11,596 nt of DNA from Gammaproteobacteria bacterium UBA3532 (GTDB lineage Bacteria > Pseudomonadota > Gammaproteobacteria > Enterobacterales > UBA3532): NCBI GenBank assembly GCA_002376965.1, contig DFOV01000283.1:1-11596 (forward strand), written 5' to 3'. The notes under the pieces are model-generated. The model saw only the letters and a list, made by a program, of their open reading frames with translations, searched no databases and was not told the origin of the DNA. Below, in pieces: positions 7,178-11,596 of this stretch (the first letter of the stretch is position 1; each line of letters opens with the position of its first letter). The position numbers were made by a program, and so were the translations under genes.

Positions 7178-8968
7178 ATGACAGCTCAGCAAGCCGTATC
7201 TAATAGTCATTTACCCAAGGGCGACTTATCACTACGCTGGGTTACTGAAGAGCTGGAAAAAGATAAGTATATCAATTCTGAGCAGGCTACTGAGCTTCTT
7301 GTTCAGGCTAAGAATACCGAGATCCATCCCCTTGATTTTATCGCTTCGCAAAAGCTGATGGGGGGGCCCAGTCAAAACTGGGCATTAGACATTGATAAGC
7401 TAGTGGCATGGTTGGCCCGTAAAGCTGGACTTAGTGTCTTTCACTTTGATCCTCTTAAGATGGACTGGGCTTCTCTCACTGAAGTCATGTCCTATGCTTT
7501 TGCTAAGCGTCATGGCATTCTAGCGGTTGAAGCAGACGCAAGCCGAGTAACCATCGCCACAGCCCAACCATTTAATCAAGCATGGTTAAGTGATTTATCG
7601 GCGGTTACCCGTAAAGAAATTGACTTGGTGGTTGTTTCGCCTGGTGATATACAGCAATATCAAATCGAATTTTATCAGCTTTCCAAATCGGTCACTGGGG
7701 CGACCAAAGACGATAAGCTGGGTGTCCATAAAACGGGTAATTTCGAACAGCTATTAGAGCTGGGCAAGCGCGATAATGTTGATGCTAATGACAGCCATGT
7801 TGTTAATATCGTTGATTGGCTGTTGCAGTATGCCTTTGAGCAGCGAGCCAGTGATATTCATATCGAACCAAGACGTCAAATTTCTCGCGTACGTTTTCGT
7901 ATCGATGGTATTTTGCACCAGGTCTATGAGCTGCCTGCCAAAGTTGCTGCGGCTGTGACTAGCCGGATAAAAGTTATTGGTCGAATGGACCTTGCTGAAA
8001 GGCGCAAACCTCAAGATGGTCGGATCAAAACCAAGCTTCCTAACGAAAAAGAAGTCGAGTTGCGTTTGTCTACCTTGCCTACTGCTTTTGGTGAAAAAAT
8101 GGTCATGCGGATCTTTGACCCCGAAGTATTGGTCAGGGGTTACCGCGAGCTGGGCTTGAGTGGTGAGGATCAAGTGCGCTGGAACACGATGACGGCTTTG
8201 AATGCGGGAATCGTCTTGGTGACAGGGCCAACGGGGTCAGGTAAGACAACCACTTTATATTCGACACTGAAAGGCCTAGCCACTTCCGAAGTCAATGTGT
8301 CGACGGTAGAAGATCCGATTGAGATGGTTGAGATTGAATTTAACCAGATGCAGGTGCAGCACGATATTGGGTTGGGGTTTTCTCAAGGGATGAAGGCCTT
8401 GCTGCGTCAGGATCCGGATATCATTATGGTGGGGGAGATCCGTGATCTGCCTACTGCGGAAATGGCGGTTCAAGCGTCGCTAACAGGTCACTTGGTTATT
8501 TCAACCTTGCATACCAACGATGCTCCTACAGCCATAACCCGACTGTTAGACCTCGGTGTGCCATCGTATTTGATATCTTCGACCCTGGTTGGTGTAATGG
8601 CTCAGCGGCTGGTTCGTACCCTCTGTCCTCATTGTAAAACACAGGTTGACGTTGATAAGACGGTTTGGGATGAGATGCTCAAGCCTCGCCGGGCAACACC
8701 GCCAGCCAAGACTTTTAAGGCGGTTGGATGTTTGGAATGTCGAAATACGGGGTATTTAGGACGCCAGGGAATATACGAAATCATACCCGTTTCCAAAGAA
8801 ATCAAACGCTTGATTAATCAAGAAGCCTCAGCCACTGAAATACGAGAAGAGGCGGTTAAAGAGGGAACGCACTTATTGCGCTGGAGCGGTGCTCAGAAAG
8901 TTTTGGCTGGCTTGACTACCATCGAAGAAGTGATGCGGGTTGCGCCTAACTTTGATAGTGATGCTTAA
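7178..8968 (+). CDS. GspE/PilB-family type II secretion / type IV pilus-like ATPase (orphan)
   Basis: A 596-residue cytoplasmic hexameric ATPase of the kind that drives pilin-like subunit assembly in type II secretion or type IV pili. An N-terminal MshEN-like region spans about 15-170. The catalytic core has HVVNIVDWLLQYAFEQRASDIHIEP (the N2 domain), Walker A GPTGSGKT (350-357), the Asp box TVEDPIE (376-382), Walker B DPDIIMVGEIRD with E420, and the His box GHLVISTLHTNDA (437-449). The tetracysteine zinc site is C483/C486 and C518/C521. All catalytic parts look intact. GGAG (7169-7172) precedes the ATG by five bases, and the 36-base gap from ispG suggests cotranscription. No platform protein, pseudopilin or prepilin peptidase gene is adjacent, so its machine is unknown; PilB, GspE and MshE paralogues are all possible. 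Likely membrane-associated through a PilC/GspF partner encoded elsewhere. Confidence 0.88.
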   Translation: MTAQQAVSNSHLPKGDLSLRWVTEELEKDKYINSEQATELLVQAKNTEIHPLDFIASQKLMGGPSQNWALDIDKLVAWLARKAGLSVFHFDPLKMDWASLTEVMSYAFAKRHGILAVEADASRVTIATAQPFNQAWLSDLSAVTRKEIDLVVVSPGDIQQYQIEFYQLSKSVTGATKDDKLGVHKTGNFEQLLELGKRDNVDANDSHVVNIVDWLLQYAFEQRASDIHIEPRRQISRVRFRIDGILHQVYELPAKVAAAVTSRIKVIGRMDLAERRKPQDGRIKTKLPNEKEVELRLSTLPTAFGEKMVMRIFDPEVLVRGYRELGLSGEDQVRWNTMTALNAGIVLVTGPTGSGKTTTLYSTLKGLATSEVNVSTVEDPIEMVEIEFNQMQVQHDIGLGFSQGMKALLRQDPDIIMVGEIRDLPTAEMAVQASLTGHLVISTLHTNDAPTAITRLLDLGVPSYLISSTLVGVMAQRLVRTLCPHCKTQVDVDKTVWDEMLKPRRATPPAKTFKAVGCLECRNTGYLGRQGIYEIIPVSKEIKRLINQEASATEIREEAVKEGTHLLRWSGAQKVLAGLTTIEEVMRVAPNFDSDA

Positions 8969-9114
8969 GCCGATCGCTTCCTGTTGTTATCGATCATGCT
9001 TCCATGCTTTCGTTCGTATATGATTGATAATACGACATATTACTTGGGTATGTTCTGGTCTTACTAGTGAATGCTCTGATAGAATGATATTCATTTGGCT
9101 CGGAATCTCATTTG
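8969..9114. other. Intergenic gap with a possible extended -10 promoter
   Basis: No convincing terminator follows the ATPase gene. The extended -10 form TGATAGAAT (9077-9085), without a clear -35, could drive the downstream membrane hydrolase gene, with transcription starting about 25 bases before its ATG. Short direct repeats (ATGCTT twice near 8997-9010) are too small to interpret. Confidence 0.3.
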
Positions 9115-9801
9115 ATGGCAGATTTTAAGACTCACTTGGCCGTCGCAACGGCCGCCAGCCTATTATCCTCCACCTACCTGTTTACCACCAGTACGTTGTT
9201 AACCTCTTTAGATTGGTTGTTGCTGTTTGTTTTGGGAATGCTTGGGGGCATATTGCCTGATATAGATAGTGATCACTCAACACCCACCAGGTTGCTCTTT
9301 AATTTGCTTGGTATTCTGGCCATGGGGGCTGTGCTGCATTTATTCGGCGCTGGGCTGCACTACCTCCCTCTACTTGTGCTAATGGCGCTGGCATACGTTG
9401 GTGTAAGGTTTGGCGTGTACTGGTTCTTTGCCGAAATGACAGTTCATCGTGGTATCTATCATTCTGTTGTAGCTGGCCTGTTGCTTAGCTTATTGCTGGT
9501 TAATCTTATGATGTATATGAAGTTCCATCCGTTTATGGCTTGGGCTGGTGGTGCTTGCCTGTTTTTAGGCTTTAATGTTCACCTGTTACTGGATGAGTTT
9601 TATAGCGTTGATTTTAATGGTGTGGAGCTGAAAGCCTCTTGGGGGAGTGCGTTTAAACTTATTGATTACCGTAGGCCGGGTATTTCTGGATTATGGGTTG
9701 CTGGTGCCGTTGGGTTATTTAGTGTAACGCCGCATTTTGAAGGCTTTATTCAGGCACTGGTGCAAAGTATAGGACACTTTTCATTGACGGGAGGCTATTA
9801 A
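9115..9801 (+). CDS. YdjM-like membrane-bound metal-dependent hydrolase
   Basis: Integral inner-membrane protein of the LexA-regulated YdjM / DUF457 family, annotated as predicted metal-dependent hydrolases; substrate unknown. The 228-residue product begins MADFKTHLAVATAASL. Candidate metal ligands typical of the family are visible: H7 near the N-terminus, the acidic cluster GGILPDIDSDHS (47-55), VHRGIYHS (H111, H116) and NVHLLLDEF (H156, D160). Membrane helices lie at about 33-50, 62-80, 84-104, 115-134, 139-157 and 193-208. ATG at 9115 is preferred over the in-frame TTG at 9112 because family members start M-A-D/N-F-x-T-H; the ribosome site (CGGA, 9101-9104) is modest. The stop codon is the first base pair of the terminator hairpin. 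Converges with fabI. No SOS-box was found upstream. Confidence 0.8.
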   Translation: MADFKTHLAVATAASLLSSTYLFTTSTLLTSLDWLLLFVLGMLGGILPDIDSDHSTPTRLLFNLLGILAMGAVLHLFGAGLHYLPLLVLMALAYVGVRFGVYWFFAEMTVHRGIYHSVVAGLLLSLLLVNLMMYMKFHPFMAWAGGACLFLGFNVHLLLDEFYSVDFNGVELKASWGSAFKLIDYRRPGISGLWVAGAVGLFSVTPHFEGFIQALVQSIGHFSLTGGY

Positions 9802-9829
9802 GCAAAAGTCCCCATCGGAGACTTTTGCT
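9801..9829. terminator. Probable bidirectional terminator between the YdjM-like gene and fabI
   Basis: AGCAAAAGTC (9801-9810) pairs perfectly with GACTTTTGCT (9820-9829), 10 base pairs, and inner CC/GG pairs can extend it. The A run on the left arm and T run on the right give each strand a G/C core followed by four T, the layout of a terminator that works for both convergent transcripts. The first base is part of the YdjM-like gene's stop codon. Confidence 0.7.
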
Positions 9830-9876
9830 ATTGCACTGGATTTTGCTATTGCACTGGATTTTGCTATTGCACTGGA
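9823..9876. repeat. Three perfect tandem copies of an 18-bp unit
   Basis: The unit TTTTGCTATTGCACTGGA occurs at 9823-9840, 9841-9858 and 9859-9876 without a single difference, then decays to GTTTGG. The first seven bases of the first copy are the right arm of the terminator hairpin, so the array looks like a slippage expansion that started from the terminator. It sits in the 83-base gap before the fabI stop codon. The identity of the copies suggests recent expansion. Confidence 0.95.
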
Positions 9877-9884
9877 GTTTGGCC

Positions 9885-10673
9885 TTAAACTTCCATATCA
9901 CCCATTGCGGTGACAAAAAAGCCAGAGTCTACATGCAGTACTTCACCTGTGATGCCAGCGGCCAAGTCAGAGGCCAGGAACGCGGCAGTATTTCCAACAT
10001 CTTCGATAGTCACGTTGCGGCGCATTGGAACAACACTTTCATTGTAAGAAAGCATTTTCTTGAAGTTCTTGATCCCTGACGCGGCTAAGGTACGAATTGG
10101 GCCAGCAGAGATAGCATTGACGCGATGACCTTCTGGTCCAACGCTGGCTGCCATGTATCGTACATTAGCTTCAAGGCTTGCTTTAGCCAGTCCCATAACA
10201 TTGTAGTTAGGAAGCGCACGCTCTGCACCTAAGTAGCTAAGCGTGATGAGAGATCCATCGCGGCCTTTCATCATTGGGCGAGCACCCTTTGCTAATGCAG
10301 CAAAGCTGTACGAAGATATTTCGTGGGCAATATTGAAACCTTCTCGCGTAACACATTCCAGGTAGTCGCCACCGAGCTGGTCGCCGGGAGCAAATGCAAC
10401 AGAATGAACCAGAATATCAAATCCATCCCAGTGCTGGCTCAATTGCTCATACATAGAGTCAATCGATTCATCCTGAGCAACATCACACTCAACACAGATC
10501 TCTGAACCCCAGCCTTTGGCCATTTCTGTAACACGATTTTTTAACTTGTCGTTCTGGTAGGTGAAAGCCAACTCTGCGCCTTGCTTTTGGAAGGCTTCAG
10601 CAATACCTGCTGCGATTGAGCGGCTGCTTGCAACACCGACGATTAATGCTCGTTTACCGGCTAAGAACCCCAT
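9885..10673 (-). CDS. fabI: Enoyl-[acyl-carrier-protein] reductase (NADH) FabI
   Basis: Catalyses the last, NADH-dependent reduction of each fatty acid elongation cycle and is the target of triclosan and diazaborines. The 262-residue product is a short-chain dehydrogenase fold with the FabI-type cofactor motif [16 protein letters not shown] (13-28), [12 protein letters not shown], and the catalytic set Y147, Y157 and K164 in [21 protein letters not shown] (E. coli Y146, Y156, K163). The substrate loop [16 protein letters not shown] is conserved. Residue 93 is alanine ([12 protein letters not shown]), where E. coli and P. aeruginosa have glycine. The start ATG (10671-10673 on the plus strand) is preceded by AAGGAG. 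It has its own promoter region downstream of acs and ends near a terminator and tandem repeat. Confidence 0.97.
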   Translation of the reverse strand: MGFLAGKRALIVGVASSRSIAAGIAEAFQKQGAELAFTYQNDKLKNRVTEMAKGWGSEICVECDVAQDESIDSMYEQLSQHWDGFDILVHSVAFAPGDQLGGDYLECVTREGFNIAHEISSYSFAALAKGARPMMKGRDGSLITLSYLGAERALPNYNVMGLAKASLEANVRYMAASVGPEGHRVNAISAGPIRTLAASGIKNFKKMLSYNESVVPMRRNVTIEDVGNTAAFLASDLAAGITGEVLHVDSGFFVTAMGDMEV

Positions 10674-10680
10674 ATTAGGT

Positions 10681-10686
10681 CTCCTT
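10681..10686 (-). promoter_or_regulatory. Ribosome binding site of fabI
   Basis: On the minus strand AAGGAG lies seven bases before the fabI ATG, a full-strength Shine-Dalgarno sequence that fixes the start. It also falls inside a possible 36-codon upstream reading frame that ends one base before fabI. Confidence 0.85.
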
Positions 10687-10727
10687 AAATAACAATATTT
10701 CCTTGCCTGAGTCGAGTGCTAACCCGG

Positions 10728-10787
10728 CTATGGCAACCATTAAAGTAAATTCTGAAATCACGCATGTTGAAAGGCTGTTCGCCATAG
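10728..10787 (-). other. Long-range inverted repeat in the fabI leader
   Basis: CTATGGCAAC (10728-10737) is complementary to GTTCGCCATAG (10777-10787) apart from one bulged base, giving 10 pairs around a 39-base loop. It lies in the predicted untranslated leader of fabI and could fold in the messenger. A regulatory role is speculative. Confidence 0.35.
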
Positions 10788-10814
10788 ACGAGGTGCTTCA
10801 GAAAAGCTTGGCGC

Positions 10815-10843
10815 AGTCTACCACAAGTGTGGGGTCTTGGTAA
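10815..10843 (-). promoter_or_regulatory. Candidate fabI promoter with a palindrome in its spacer
   Basis: Reading the minus strand, TTACCA (10843-10838) is a -35-like element, followed after exactly 17 bases by TAGACT (10820-10815), which is preceded by TGG and so has the extended -10 form. The 12 bases directly before the -10 are the palindrome CCACACTTGTGG (10832-10821), which is placed to act as an operator. Transcription would start near 10808, leaving a leader of about 135 bases. I do not recognise it as a FadR, FabR or PsrA site. Confidence 0.45.
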
Positions 10844-10891
10844 CTCAATACCCAACGCTTAGAGTAGGCTCCGCCAAGGCTTGATCTCGAA

Positions 10892-11596
10892 TTATGATAG
10901 CTGCTCGATCAATGTATCAATGACACTCGGATCTGCAAGTGTTGATGTATCACCTAGAGCGTCTAGCTCGCCAGACGCTAACTTACGTAATATGCGGCGC
11001 ATGATTTTACCTGAACGTGTTTTGGGTAGGGCGGAGGTGAAGATAATGCGGCCAATGACAGCAATAGGCCCGATTTCTTCTCGCACCAGAGTCACCAGTT
11101 CTTTGGATAATACATCATTACCTTGAGAACCAGCCATCAGAGAGACAAAGGCAATGATAGCCTGGCCTTTGGTTGGGTCGGGTATTCCGACAACCGCTGA
11201 CTCTGCTACTTTGGGATGCAAGACTAAGGCACTTTCTATTTCTGCTGTACCAAGCCTATGTCCGGCAATATTAAGCACATCGTCGACACGGCCGGTGATC
11301 CAGTAGTAGCCATCATCGTCACGCCGAGCTCCATCACCTGAGAAATAGAATCCGGGAAACTGGCTAAAGTAAGTTTCTTTAAAGCGCTTATGATCGCCAT
11401 AGACGGTGCGCATCTGTCCTGGCCAGGATTGGGCCATCACCAGGTTACCTTCTCCTGCTCCTTCAACTTCCTCTCCTTCATCCGATAGAAGTTTGGGCAC
11501 CACACCAAATAGCGGTTTGGTAGCTGATCCTGGTTTCTGGGCCGTTGCGCCAGGCAGCGGAGCAATTAAAATGCCACCGGTTTCGGTTTGCCACCA
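10892..11596 (-). CDS. acs: Acetyl-CoA synthetase, C-terminal part (N-terminus beyond the window)
   Basis: AMP-forming acetate-CoA ligase: activates acetate with ATP to acetyl-AMP, then forms acetyl-CoA, allowing growth on acetate. About 234 residues of the usual 650 are visible, reading from [20 protein letters not shown] at the window edge to IDTLIEQLS and a TAA stop. Diagnostic parts are the adenylation motif [48 protein letters not shown] (the hinge and A8 region, also seen as DGARRD and GHRLGTAE), and the C-terminal catalytic lysine in [15 protein letters not shown], the site acetylated by Pat and deacetylated by CobB in other bacteria. It lies 218 bases upstream of fabI on the same strand, with no clear terminator between, so read-through into fabI is possible. 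Acetyl-CoA supply and fatty acid elongation are thus adjacent. Confidence 0.95.
   Translation of the reverse strand, partial: WWQTETGGILIAPLPGATAQKPGSATKPLFGVVPKLLSDEGEEVEGAGEGNLVMAQSWPGQMRTVYGDHKRFKETYFSQFPGFYFSGDGARRDDDGYYWITGRVDDVLNIAGHRLGTAEIESALVLHPKVAESAVVGIPDPTKGQAIIAFVSLMAGSQGNDVLSKELVTLVREEIGPIAVIGRIIFTSALPKTRSGKIMRRILRKLASGELDALGDTSTLADPSVIDTLIEQLS

Noticed and set aside
9112..9114. TTG start for the YdjM-like protein
   Set aside because: ATG follows immediately at 9115 and fits the usual family start; the TTG adds only one residue.
9823..9876. CRISPR-like array
   Set aside because: The 18-bp copies are directly adjacent with no spacers, and no cas genes are present.
9825..10079. 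Plus-strand open frame of 84 codons with repeated LLLHWI
   Set aside because: It is just the 18-bp tandem repeat (a multiple of three) running into the antisense of fabI, with no ribosome site and no homology.

Overview
The window looks like a chromosomal segment of a gammaproteobacterium, probably a marine or Pseudomonas-like lineage (Oceanospirillales, Cellvibrionales or Pseudomonadales type). The gene order cysE-iscR-iscS-...-ndk-rlmN-pilF-rodZ-ispG is the known Pseudomonas-type arrangement around the isc locus, and the protein sequences are close to E. coli and Pseudomonas homologues. I cannot name the genus. Almost everything is housekeeping; there is no phage, transposon, CRISPR or toxin system.

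Layout. Positions 1-717 hold the 3' part of cysE (serine acetyltransferase; cysteine supply). After 85 bases carrying a strong IscR operator comes iscR (803-1297), then iscS (1316-2458, TTG start). In the usual arrangement iscU, iscA, hscB, hscA, fdx and iscX would follow. Here they are absent and ndk (2585-3013) follows directly, with its own promoter, a leader hairpin and a good terminator. rlmN (3136-4242), pilF/pilW (4286-5092), rodZ (5097-6041) and ispG (6041-7141) form a tightly spaced plus-strand block. Where hisS often follows ispG, there is instead an orphan GspE/PilB-family ATPase (7178-8968). A membrane YdjM-type metal-dependent hydrolase (9115-9801) closes the plus-strand half. It converges on fabI (minus, 9885-10673) across a probable bidirectional terminator followed by three perfect 18-bp tandem repeats. 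Upstream of fabI on the minus strand are a 218-bp regulatory gap and the C-terminal third of acs (acetyl-CoA synthetase), cut by the window end.

How it fits together. CysE feeds cysteine, IscS takes sulfur from cysteine, IscR senses Fe-S status, and two nearby enzymes (RlmN and IspG) need [4Fe-4S] clusters. The most notable observation is that the scaffold and chaperone part of the isc operon is missing and, in parallel, IscS ends at residue 380. It therefore lacks the roughly 23-residue C-terminal tail which in E. coli IscS is involved in IscU binding, while all catalytic residues and the mobile cysteine loop are intact. This suggests an IscS released from IscU, acting as a general sulfur donor or with another assembly system (for example SUF) encoded elsewhere. 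Secondary points are the abutting IscR sites, the ndk leader hairpin, the terminator-derived repeat, and the fabI promoter with a palindrome in its spacer.
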